Positions 11,561-21,435 of a stretch of DNA of 64,000 nt are shown in pieces (position 1 is the stretch's first letter; every line of letters starts with the position of its first letter). A program made the position numbers and the translations under genes. The stretch lies in contig NC_037092.1 in NCBI RefSeq assembly GCF_002994745.2, forward strand, positions 69,353,823 to 69,417,822, given 5' to 3'. Below the pieces are notes generated by a model that was given only the letters and a program-made list of their open reading frames with translations, ran no database searches and was not told the origin of the DNA. This DNA is from Rosa chinensis (lineage: Eukaryota > Streptophyta > Magnoliopsida > Rosales > Rosaceae).

Positions 11561-13041
11561 AAATTAGTGTCTTTAAAAATTTATTTATCAACAAATTAGT
11601 ATCTATATATAAATATAGATTTTTTTTGGTACAATATAGTTATATAGATTGTTATCTTTGGTTGTATTTGATCATCATCCATTGAATTTCCAAAGCTTGA
11701 TTAAAAAAAAAAAAAAACTTGTGTCTTTAAATATTTATTTATAAATAAAGCCCGCAAGGCTAAGCCCGGCCCGGCCCGAAAAAGCCCGCAAGGCCTGCTT
11801 TATATGGACTGGCTTGGATCCTTTGATTTTTAATAAAGCCCGGCCCGGCCCGGCCAGCAATTATTTAAAAATATAGCAAGGCCCGGCCCAAGCCCGCTAT
11901 GAATGGGCCAGGCCGGGCCGTCGACGACCCCTAGCTGCCACTGCAGAGCAGGCAATCGACAACTGGACTCTTGCCGGACATTTATAGGTGGGCCCTTAAA
12001 ACGTCTAACCGGGTTAAGGAGCCGCCCCAAGTTGACTCGCCAGCGAGAAAGGGCCAGGTCTTCACGTCTCACAGTCGGAGAAGATGTGTGGGTGCCCAAA
12101 TCAATTTTTTTTTCTTTTTTTCTTTTTTAAGTAATGGGACAGAAGGAAAGAAAAAACAAATTTGAATGTATATTGGGGGGCAATAGACATCTATTGGAGG
12201 GCAATAGACATTTTGAATTTATATAATCTCTTCGTTTTTTTTCTTTAATCAAAGTTTTATTTGTCTAATTTTAGGAAGATTAGTTTTCATTCCGGCGATC
12301 GAAAATTCTATTGGGGGCAATACTAGGGCTGACAATTTTGGCCGAAGCAACCAAATGGGCCGAAATTCGAAACCGGCCCGAACCGATTTGGGCCGAAAAT
12401 TTGGCTTGCCGACTTTCGGTTCGGCTGAGCCGTACCGTTTGGCTCCATTCGGCTCGGCTACTGTATGGCATACGGTATACCACATCCTCGAATATAATGT
12501 ATACATACCGAAAAATATACATATATGTATGAAATTGTGTAAGAGGCAGGGTTCTAACCCACATCCTCTTCCACAGAGACTCGGCTCACAACCACTAGAG
12601 CACAAGCTACTCTCGATATATTATACTACAAATGTTATATTTATTTCTCACTTAGTTCTTACTGTCAAAATTAAAACAAATACCGACAAACCCTAATACC
12701 CTATCACTTACTCACTCTACCCCAGCCTCATTTCTCACTTCTTCAGTTCTTCGTTTTGCTCAACCTAAACCCGCCTCTATCCCCAAAATCATCGATCCCA
12801 GATTTCGGCCCCTAAAATCATCAAAACCATGGACAAATCTCTTGCAATAGGTCATATCCCAAATCCCCAACCTTATTTCTCCACAATTTCGACAGATTCA
12901 CCTTTGTAGTTTGAAAATCCTCAAACCATCGAAACCCTAATTCTGGAAAAGTGTTGTTTCCTTCACCGAAAGGTAATCTCTACACCTATTCTATGTTGTT
13001 GTTCAATTTTTTTTGTCGATTACTAAATTTTGATCAAAAGA

Positions 13042-13133
13042 AACTCCAAGGTCAAGAAGTTCAAGCTCACCGTCCTCTAGTTCTACAAGGTCGATGACTC
13101 CGGCAAAGTGCAGAAGCTGAGGAAAGAGTGAAA
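13042..13133 (+). pseudogene. Fragment of ubiquitin-ribosomal protein eS31 (S27a) in a hAT
   Basis: The frame reads NSKVKKFKLTVL, a TAG stop, FYKVDDSGKVQKLRKE, then TGA. The ubiquitin-S27a fusion has the same segment with glutamine at the TAG and cysteine after RKE. So CAG has become TAG and the frame ends at the residue before the zinc-binding cysteines. No ubiquitin part or zinc finger was seen. It is a non-coding fragment carried by the hAT element. Confidence 0.75.
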
Positions 13134-13529
13134 GAGAAGGCAGAGGGAGAGCATTTTTCTAGATTAAACCCTGAATTTTTAGGTATGTTAAGTTGGGTCC
13201 TCATTCCTTAATCCCATAAGATGATTTTGGCCTTCTTCTTGATTTTTAATTTAGTTTTCTTTACCTGAAAAGGTACTTTTGGAGCTAAAAAGTACTATTG
13301 CAGGTGAGAATCACTTATTCTCCTTCAATTGAGTTCATATTTTGTTTCTTGTTTAGCTTTAGGTTAGCTATAACTCGAAGAAACTGGTATATGATTTGTG
13401 GTGGCGTTGAGGACTATATAGTTTGAGACAAACTTGTATGTATTTGATAGCTTGTGAACCCCCAAAGACTGAGGCTTTTGTCTATTTTTTTGGTGGCTAA
13501 TTCAACTCTTACCAAGAATTGTGACTTCC

Positions 13530-14175
13530 AATTGCAGAAACTTCACAGAGGGCCAGGAATAGAGAAGGAACAACTTGATGATGTTGTTCTTCGCCAATTA
13601 ACAGAAAGGTTATTGACTTTTTTTTACCCCCTTTTATATTTTTGTTCATTAATAGATTTTTGTTGTGGAAATTGTGGTTTCTAACATTACTTAATTTCTT
13701 TGCTAGGCAAGGACAAAGCTGGTTGAAGCTTACGTTTAGGAGCATACGTTGGAGCTTTTATTTAAAAGGTAATAGACTAATAGTACTTGAGCTGCATGTG
13801 AATGATGAATGCTATGGGTAGATGAATGCTATGTGAATGATGAATACTATGAACTGCTTGATGTATGGTGGAATGATTAATGGTAATGATTAATGAGTAC
13901 TAGGTGGAGTGTTTGGTCTGCTCAAATGATTGGTTGAGGGCTACAACACCTAACTTCTACAAGGAACCAACTGTGGCTGAGTTAGAGTAGTATCGCGAGC
14001 TAGAAGCAATGGAGAGAGGTATAATTCTGCAAATATTTGATTGAATTTACTCGTTTATGCGATTTCTGCAATTTTCTTGAACTTACTCACTATCAATTTT
14101 CTGTTTTAATTTGTAGAAACTGTTGGACTTAGATTGGATGAACCAAGCTCTTCTACGACCACTGCTGCAACATAA
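13530..14175 (+). pseudogene. Remnant of a spliced, unrecognised host gene inside the hAT
   Basis: Exon-like blocks in one direction: 13533-13607 (KLHRGPGIEKEQLDDVVLRQ LTER, ends at a GT donor), about 13708-13768 (KLVEAYV, stop, EHTLELLFK, ends at a GT donor), about 13903-14020 (VECLVCSNDWLRATTPNFYK EPTVAELE, stop, YRELEAMER) and 14117-14175 (ETVGLRLDEPSSSTTTAAT, stop). In-frame stops replace likely glutamine codons, so it is not translated as one protein. I do not recognise the family. The intron-like spacers indicate genomic capture, not retroposition. Confidence 0.5.
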
Positions 14176-15319
14176 AGAAGATGCACAGTTCAGTTTTCTG
14201 CCGGTGCAAAGGTTTTGGTATGCAATCAGTCTTGTCACTTATCTCTTCAATTTATTTTCATCATGTTTTCTTTAAGTTCATCAATTCTGGGCTGTTGCAT
14301 TCTGTTTTAGTCTCTAATATTGACAAACTGAAACTATGCAGCAGCATCCCCATAATGGAGAAGATGAGGTGATGGCTGATCGAAACATTAAAGCAACCTA
14401 ACTTGTGTTTTTTTTCTTCAGTTTTATGTGTAATGGGACTGCGTATTTTTCAGTTAATTGTTGGTCATGTAATTTCTTTATAATTGCTGTGTTATTCTTT
14501 TTTTTTTTTTTTGGACTTTTGGATGAGTTGCAATTTTGTACTTTGTTGTGGACTTGTGCAATGTGCCGTATGATGTACTTTTACACTTTTAGGTTCTATA
14601 ACTTGTAGTTGTAGCTGAATGATTAATGTGTGGATGATATGATGTAGTGGGCTGCAGCAGCAGTAAATATGGAAACCATAAATAGGCTAAAACTGAAAAA
14701 CTGGAAAACTGATTCCTCAAAAAGTATTAAAAATTAGGCTGCTAAAAGTAAAAAGCTGGAAAATTGAAATGGGCCTTCTAAAACCCAAAAAATTTAGACA
14801 GCCCAATAGTTCGGTGGAAGCCCATTACCGAATCAAACCAACCGAATAATCGGCATACCGAGAATTCAATTTGGGCCTTGCTCGGCCCGGTTTCGGTTAC
14901 AATTTGGGCTTACCGACCCACTTCGGTTCGGTAGTGGTTCATTTGTGGTATGTTTTGGGCCGAATCCAGCCCTAGGCAATACATGGCTGATAGACGTCTA
15001 TTGCCCCCCAATAGACATCTATCAGGGGGCAATAGACATCTATTGAGAGGCAATACACGGCTGATAGTCTTCTATTGGGGGGAAATACATGGCTGATAGT
15101 CGTCTATTGGGGGGCAATAGACTATCGGGCAATAGACGTCTATTGGTGGGCAATAAAGGTCTATTGGGGGGCAATAAATGTCTATTGGGGGCAAAAAAAC
15201 ATTTCTGGTGAGATTTTAAGATTTTTAGCAAATTCCGACTGGTGACTGGAATCCGGAGAATGTTGGCCGAATTCCGGCGACCGAACTCCGGCGAAGTCTC
15301 CTATGGTTTCTCTCTCTTC

Positions 15320-15323
<4 letters not shown>

Positions 15324-15358
<35 letters not shown>
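15324..15358. repeat. (TC)n microsatellite
   Basis: About 35 bases of TC dinucleotide; a similar run is at 8402-8424. Confidence 0.9.
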
Positions 15359-15550
15359 AGTTTCAAAGGGGTGAGGGTAAAATGGTATTAAAAAAAAAAT
15401 TAAAAAACAAAAAAAAAAATCTTAATGGGGTATTAGGGTAGACCTCTTTAGAGTGTTTTGGGTAAGAGAGAATTAAAAAAACTTAATGGGGTAAGTGGGA
15501 AAAAAATCTCTAAAAATGGGGTAAATGGACAAAAACCCTAATTTAAAATA

Positions 15551-17402
15551 GGACAAAATACTGTTTACTCCCTATACTTATAGGGAGTATACGTTTCAGT
15601 CCCTCGCCTTTCAATTTCACCTAAAAAGTCTCTAAACTCTCCAATTTCACCCAATTGGTCCTTGCCGTCAATTTTCCGTCTAAATCTCCGTTAAACTTGT
15701 GACGTGGCAATGCTTACACCCTGAAATGTCTATTATACCTTCACTTATTATTTTCTTTTATATTTATTTATTTCTCTCTCTCTCTTTCTCTCTTTTTTTT
15801 CTTTTTACCTATTCTTCTTCCAGCTCTCTCTCCCCCTCTGTTTATCTCCCTCGTCTTCTTCCAAAAACAACCAGCTCTCTCTCCATTTTGTCAGTTAACC
15901 AATACACCAATTCTCACACATTAATAAATACATATAAGCCCACCAATGTAAACTAAATTGTACAACAAATAGGGATCGAAAACGAACAAAATGTTCCAAT
16001 TCAGGTGCAAATTTATGCTATTTTAGTTCAGCAGCTGCTCATTAGAAAACCTCATGTGCTGATCAGCCGACGTACCCTGATGAACACAATTCAAAAGAAC
16101 CACCACCTAATCATATACTAAATCAATTGACGTACCCAGATGAACACAATTCAAAAGAAACACCACCTAATCAGATACCAAATCAATCGAAATTACGAAT
16201 TTTGGAGAAGATTTGAGTAACAACAGATATTCAATCCAATCAAAAACAAGGAATCAAAAGCAATTCAGAATCATCAAACAAACTAACCCTAAAAAACCCG
16301 CCAGACATGATTTAGGATTTGCGATGAAGGCCGAGATTGATTTTGGCAATCAATAAGAAGAAGAAAGTTTGAGACGATTGAGAGAACAGTAAGGCGTGTG
16401 GTTTGAGTTTCAGGGCATTGGCTGTAGTTATTGGGTTACTGTGAAGCTTTGAAAAGACTTAAAAGAGGGGTCGAATATGAAATTGTGGCTCAAATCCAGA
16501 CCTGATTAGTATGAGTATCAGGTACATTGATGCTCCTTGAACATGGCGCTGTTCACCTCCCGGAGCCCCGAATTTGGGTCGGATACAAGCATTTCCGACT
16601 GATCTGCTCCGCGAAAACGGTTCTCCTTCTTTCGCTCCTTCTTCTTCTCCTTCTCTTTCTCACTACTCTCACTCTTCTTCTTGAACATGTCCCTCCACCG
16701 CTTCGATGCGGCCAGCACCGGAGTTGTAGTTGACACCAGGGCCTCTGGTTCTGGGTCCGGAGCAGAAATCTCTTCCGATTTGGGTCGCAGGTTCGGGTAG
16801 GGCAGCTTCTTGTGGGTGAGGACGAGGCGGAGAGGGAGAATGACACAGTCGACGAATAGCTTATCGGCAGAGGTGAGATCAGGTTGTGGGCAAGATGGGT
16901 TTTGGAGCCTCCAGAAGTCGAATTCTGGGGAGCTGGAGTCGGTGTTGGTTAATGGAGGGTGATCATGTTGAAGAAAGATAATATGACCTCTCCTCTCCTC
17001 TGCTCTCTCTACCCTTTTTGTTTTTTTGAGTTTTGAATCTTTCTCTTCTTTATTGAAGGTCTGGAGATGGAGAGAGAGCTGGTTGTTTTTGGAAGAAGAC
17101 GAGGGAGATAAACAGAGGGGGAGAGAGAGCTGGAAGAAGAATAGGTAAAAAGAAAAAAGAGAGAGAGAGAGAGAGAGCGAAATAAATAAATATAAAAGAA
17201 AATAATAAGTGAGGGTATAATAGACATTTCAGGATGTAAGCATTGCCACGTCAGCAGTTTAACGGAGATTTAGATGGAAAATTGACGGCAAGGACCAATT
17301 GGGTGAAATTGGAGAGTTTAGGGACTTTTTAGGTGAAATTGAAAGGCGAGGGACTGAAACGTCTACTCCCTATAAGTATAGGGAGTAAACAGTATTTTGT
17401 CC
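15551..17402. mobile_element. Pack-MULE with about 335-bp terminal inverted repeats
   Basis: Left end ggacaaaatactgtttactc and its exact complement at the right end, flanked by perfect 9-bp duplications tttaaaata (15542-15550 and 17403-17411). The inverted repeats stay closely matched for about 335 bases (15551-15885 against 17068-17402). Long inverted repeats plus a 9-bp duplication are the signature of Mutator-like elements. There is no transposase. The interior includes a reverse-strand coding fragment (16518-16961) that looks captured from a host gene. The high similarity of the two ends suggests fairly recent activity. Confidence 0.93.
16518..16961 (-). pseudogene. Captured fragment of a membrane-associated kinase regulator-like gene
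   Basis: One continuous minus-strand frame of about 147 codons reads HDHPPLTNTDSSSPEFDFWR, then QNPSCPQPDLTSADKLFVDC VILPLRL, an acidic proline stretch, then SKRWRDMFKKKSESSEKEKE KKKERKK. An SSSPEFDF start, an SADKLFVDGxLLPL box and a KRWRDMFKK stretch occur in a group of plant proteins I associate with BKI1/MAKR-type kinase regulators; that label is tentative. No initiator methionine is evident, the tail diverges after REVNSAMFKEHQCT, and the frame lies wholly inside the MULE. The reading frame is intact, so a chimeric transcript could code. Confidence 0.6.
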
Positions 17403-17411
17403 TTTAAAATA

Positions 17412-18379
17412 CTTAAGCCTAAAAACAGGAAAATTTAGTACTCAGAAGACGAGATAGTTTTAACAACAGATTTACAAATTTTCTTATTGATCTTCCCCAC
17501 TCATTCAGAAGTAGAAGCAAATGACATGTCCTCAATTGTGGTAATCTCAATCCCAACTGAAAGAGGAACCTCCTTTCCAACTAGTTTGGCTAAAGCTGAA
17601 TAATTAAACAAAAGAATTTAATTTAATTTCTATGCCACTTATACATTTAGGAGTGCAAAATTAGACAATACGGTTAAGGAATACAACTTTATCTTTTCTA
17701 AAAAGTTTAATAATTTTTCCTTTCAAAATTTTTTAATCATTTTACATTCTACCTAAAGAAGTTACACAGTAGTATTATTGAATAATAAAACTCCGTCTTT
17801 TCGTAAAAGTTCAATAATTTTATATTCTATCTAAAACATATACCAAATGTGTGACATGTTTGGTGAAGAATTTAAATATACAATTATTAGATGGTTTTAA
17901 CTAATTATAAGTGTGGCGATACCATCAACGCTATCTCTCGACCGTCCCTGGTAACACTTAACCTTTTGTCAAAATAAATTATCTATGAGATTGTTTATTT
18001 ATGTGTTCTATCATTTACTTTTTCTCTAATATTCTTTTAGTTATCTCCAGTATCTCACTAATACATGTACGGGTATATATCTATTATCAATTTTTTTTTC
18101 ATTAGAACTACAATGATATGATTTAAAAAGGAAGAGCGGATATAATTTATGTGATATATGTGCACACAAAACTCACTCAAGACGGAGCGTTCAAAAGCAC
18201 AAGGAGAATGAGGGTTGTAGTTATTTGACCACATGTCTTTTTTCAACCCAAACGAGTAAAATTTATGCAGTGCTCAAAATCCTCAAATGTGATACACATG
18301 CAAAAGATCTATATAAAAAAAAGAAAAAAAGAATCTAGTTTAAATAGTAACATTCCTTTAAATTTCACAATACTACTTT
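17412..18379. other. AT-rich intergenic stretch, no gene seen
   Basis: No frame with recognisable similarity and no clear element ends. Short low-complexity A/T runs only. Confidence 0.5.
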
Positions 18380-18388
18380 GAAGAATAT

Positions 18389-19670
18389 TCTGACTTATCA
18401 ACTTACGGGATTAGAACGCGCTCCACGCGCCCCTCAAAAACACTAGGTTTTCGTGTGCTTCTCTTTGCTCGTTCGGAGGCTCACCGTGCCAAGGCAGGCT
18501 TCTGGCCTCGTCAGAGGATGGTGAGTGCAGCCGGACCAGTTGACTGTTGCTGAGTTGATGGTGTATCGTAGAAGTGGGGACGGGCAACTTGGGTGGCTGT
18601 GATGGGATCGATTTGTGCTTCTGTTTCGATCACGATCTCTGAGGGTTGCGATTTGGGATGTTCAACCCAGATCTGGTACGATTTGGTTGCTAGGGTGGTG
18701 TGATGGCGAGCGAGACCTTGACTCGATGGTGATTTGCCAACGTAGGTGGCATGATAGAGGTGGCGGCAGCTGCGACGTCGTTATGCAGGGGGCGGCGGGA
18801 CCTTCTGGCATAGGCGTATTACAAGGAAGATGGATGGCTGTTGGATTTAGGGGTGGGTATATCGATCTCGATCGGTCCCTCCCGGATCTTTGGTGAACGC
18901 AAGTGAGGTGCAGCGATGGGGTGATACTGGCAGTCAGTGATCGGTGTCAATGAAGCACAGGAAATCTGGGCAGTAGATTGGGCGTTGTCCTACTGCTTGT
19001 TGGGCTGGGTTGTGTTGTTGAGCCCTTGTTGATGGGCTGCTGTTACTAGTGATTTAGGGCTTGATTTTATTTTAATGTTTTTGTTTTTGTTTTTGTTAGT
19101 AATAAGACACTATAGGATGTGGCAGAGACAATCTTCTCTTCGACCTTCTAGTGGGGCGTTCCTATCTGGTTTTGGGTCAGCAAAAAAGTCTGGCTGTGCC
19201 ATAGACGAGCATTATTGGCCTTCTAGTGGGTCGGTCTTGTCTGGTTTTGGGTTTAAGGCGATGGTGATTTGGAGCAGTTGTGAATTGATGGTGTTGACAA
19301 TAGGGTGGTGATGGTGTTGGGTTTACTTTAGTCTTAAGTCTGAATGTCCGGCAATCCTTTTGGTCGGGTTTAGGGCACAATGAGTGTAGGCTTGGTCAAT
19401 CAAAAGCTGGTCCGGTGGACTCTGGGTGGCAAGTTAGTTTGACACAAGTGAGTTGTCTAGTTTTAGGATTCGTATTGGCTGGACGAGAGGTGAGATGTCA
19501 TTGCAATATAGTTGTAGTGCAAGTTTGGAGTCGGGGTTTTTGGTCCCTTAAGTCAGTCATTATAGAGTTTCAGTGTGAAGTTTAGTGGCCATTTTTGTGT
19601 ATGAGATGTTGCCTAAAACTCGTTGTAAGCAGTTCATTATTAATAAAATTCTTCTTGATAAAAAAAGAAA
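18389..19670 (+). mobile_element. LINE-like retroposon remnant with poly(A) end
   Basis: A GC-richer block ends in ttaataaaattcttcttgat followed by an A-rich tail, and is bracketed by gaagaatat at 18380-18388 and 19671-19679. A 3' A-tail with a short direct duplication is typical of L1-type insertion. No reverse transcriptase frame was found, so it is 5'-truncated or a non-autonomous derivative. A small internal duplication (cttctagtgggg...tctggttttgggt) is at about 19144 and 19220. Confidence 0.55.
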
Positions 19671-20054
19671 GAAGAATATGGTTTTATCATATCTCCTCAA
19701 CACCACCTGAAATGTTGGAAGAGAAAAATGCACCAACAGTGTCTAGATGCTTTGAGGATTGTCAAAATGATACCTGAACTTTAAAATTTATCAATGTGGT
19801 ACCTGGACTTATATTTTCTTGTCAACGTAGTACTTATGTCAACTTTCTGTCACAGTACCGTTAAATTTACCAAGTGTTAGTGTGAGGTACATAAGGTACA
19901 AAATGAAGGTAAAAAGACTGATTTGCCCTATTACTGACATTTTATTACTATTTTTTTTTGGTAAAAATATTTAAAATTTTTTTTAATAAAAATGATCAAT
20001 TTACCTTTAATTTTTTTTACCCCTCCACCTCTCGTCTTCTTCCTTTCCCCTCAA

Positions 20055-20315
20055 TCAACCACTCTCTAAAAAAAAAATGACTTCGCTCGCCGATTCGTCC
20101 CGCAACAACCATTCAGTACTCCTCGATTTCAGGCACATGGCGTCGAAGCAGTTGATCTTGACGAAAGGATAGGTGGCGCACTCCATCGCCGATTTCAGAT
20201 CTTCAACAAGCGAGGCTTCGAGAAGATTCTGTCCTTCATTTTGGAGGACGAAATTGAAATTGAAATTGAGATTTGGATTTGGATTGGGTTCTCTGTAAAC
20301 TTCGACGGTACTCAA
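20055..20315 (-). pseudogene. Unrecognised open frame in the 19.7-kb MULE
   Basis: An 86-codon frame begins MSTVEVYREPNPNPNLNFNF, with EGQNLLEASLVEDLKSAMEC further on. The composition looks like real coding sequence, but I do not recognise it. Because it lies inside a gene-capturing MULE it is probably another captured fragment, perhaps from a different gene than the trihelix piece. Confidence 0.35.
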
Positions 20316-20641
20316 AGTGGGACTTGAGATCGAGGAAGGAAGAAGACGAAGAGGTTGTCTATATCATTACTTGCTGGTGTTTTTGTTGCAGTTAATAACT
20401 TGATATTAATGGATTTTGAGTTTGAGTTCGAGTTTTGGTGGAGGTGTGGGTGTGGGTGGTGACGGAAAATGAAATTCAGGGTTTCTGTAAGGTCTTCTTG
20501 GTTCTTCTTGTTCATTACCCATTTCACAACATGTTTGCATTGATGTTGTTGAGGCGATTTCAAAGGAGGAATGAAATTTTGTGTTAATTCGATCTGATAT
20601 ATCTGTGATTGTTTTGCAATCCAAGTCTTTGTGCTTTCTCT

Positions 20642-20815
20642 GTTGGACTTGGAGGTGTTAAAGAGGCCATCGACCTCGCGGCCGAAGTTGATAAGGTAGT
20701 GGGTCTCCTCCTGGATCCAATGCACAGCTTGCTTCTTTGGGGCGCGGACCTCATGGTCCTCGCCGTAGCTGCTTGTGTTGCCACCTGTCGCGGCGGTGGC
20801 GGCAGCTAACTCCAT
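20642..20815 (-). pseudogene. Captured N-terminal fragment of a GT-1-type trihelix transcription factor
   Basis: From the ATG at 20815 the frame reads [20 protein letters not shown], then [20 protein letters not shown] and [18 protein letters not shown], 58 codons. This matches the start of the GT-1 trihelix DNA-binding domain (W.Q(D/E)[18 protein letters not shown]), which binds light-responsive GT elements. The homology stops at NTSKSN, so helices 2 and 3 (KHLWEQIS..., CTDKWRNLL) are absent; the frame continues into unrelated sequence for about 100 codons. The usual arginine in FRRE is glycine. The fragment cannot form the full domain. Confidence 0.8.
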
Positions 20816-21267
20816 GGTGATGTCGCGGTCAGGGGAGGAAGAGGCGTGGGCAGTAGACCTGTTCGTGCATTTTTTCTTTATGTTAATTATAAAATTCATT
20901 TTTAAGAATTAATTATGAAATTCATTTAAATTAATTATTTTATTCATAAAAAAGCAATTTGAGGGCATATCAATCATTTACTTTTCTTTTTCGGCCTCAC
21001 ATGTGACACACGTGTCAACTTGATGGTACTGTGACAGAAAGTTGACATAGGTACTACGTTGATAAGAAAATATAAGTCCAGGTATCACATCGATAAGTTT
21101 GAAAGCTCAAGTATCATTTTAAAAGTTTTTAAAGTATCTAGACACTGTTCGTACATTTTTCCCATATTGGAATAGTTAAACTATCAGATCTTTTAGACCA
21201 TCCCCATGTTTGGACAAAATCAGTTTTCCGGAAAAATTTTAAAATGCATAACTGAAGATCATATCCA

Positions 21268-21285
21268 ATGGGCCTTTATGGGCTG
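21268..21285 (+). promoter_or_regulatory. Site II motifs upstream of the ATP synthase 6 kDa gene
   Basis: Atgggcctttatgggctgc contains TGGGCC and TGGGCT about 155-170 bases before the start codon, and further GCCCA motifs follow near 21330. Such paired motifs are common in plant nuclear genes for oxidative phosphorylation. Confidence 0.5.
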
Positions 21286-21435
21286 CATCATCAAGCGGGC
21301 TTAACTACACACGAGCATGAAAGAGCCCAACCCAAAGGTTTCAAGTGGCTACAAATAGCAAATGAGCCACACAACCCACCCACAAACGCAAACACAGAAC
21401 AGTCTGCGAGAGAGAAGAGCAAAGAGAAAGCAGAA

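Larger units (their letters stand above)
8649..11932. mobile_element. Non-autonomous hAT-like element, 3.3 kb
   Basis: Ends are aggcctcatcaaaaagcccg on the left and the complement of aggggtcgtcgacggcccgg on the right, flanked by cgctgcca (8641-8648) and agctgcca (11933-11940), a 7/8 match of 8-bp duplications. Both subterminal regions are packed with GGCCCGGCCC / AAGCCCG motifs (8660-8885 and 11750-11920), as in hAT elements whose transposase binds subterminal repeats. There is no transposase frame. Inside are TA/GT microsatellites, a 400-bp foldback and a 524-bp tandem array. Confidence 0.7.
12324..14974. mobile_element. Non-autonomous hAT element, 2.65 kb, 8-bp TSD
   Basis: Termini are tagggctg on the left and cagcccta on the right, flanked by exact 8-bp duplications ggcaatac (12316-12323 and 14975-14982). 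Subterminal regions are rich in ggccgaa / ttcggttcgg motifs (12340-12450 and 14800-14960). There is no transposase frame. The interior contains sequence that looks like spliced host gene DNA, including a decayed ribosomal S27a segment at 13042. Confidence 0.88.
12170..15195. repeat. Minisatellite of CTATTGGGGGGCAATAGAC units, split by a hAT
   Basis: Short imperfect repeats built on ctattggggggcaatagac lie at 12170-12215 and 12308-12323, and again from 14975 to about 15195 (eight or more units in both orientations, some with cacggctgatagt spacers). The 12324-14974 element sits inside one unit and duplicated ggcaatac. Many units are small palindromes (caatagac/gtctattg). Confidence 0.8.
8222..15541. 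mobile_element. Possible outer MULE-like element enclosing nested insertions
   Basis: Both ends carry the same motifs in inverted order: tccatttacccc near 8238 and its complement near 15520; acttaccc near 8270 and 15490; tttgccctc (8297) against gagggtaaaatgg (15372); and long CT runs at about 8402 and 15325. Between them lie two hAT insertions with target duplications. The inverted ends are short and diverged and I found no target duplication, so this is a proposal. A frame at 8420-8590 (plus), beginning VKYWDRDGRGGHNSDAHFNP, may be a captured fragment but is not recognised. Confidence 0.35.
19721..21163. mobile_element. Pack-MULE carrying a trihelix gene fragment
   Basis: Left end gagaaaaatgcaccaacagt and right-end complement gggaaaaatgtacgaacagt are flanked by atgttggaa (19712-19720) and atattggaa (21164-21172), 9-bp duplications with one change. 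Inverted repeats extend about 180 bases with scattered mismatches (shared blocks such as ctttctgtcacagtacc), so this copy is older than the one at 15551. There is no transposase. The interior holds minus-strand coding sequence including the N-terminal part of a GT-1-type trihelix factor (20642-20815) and a second open frame at 20055-20315. Confidence 0.88.
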
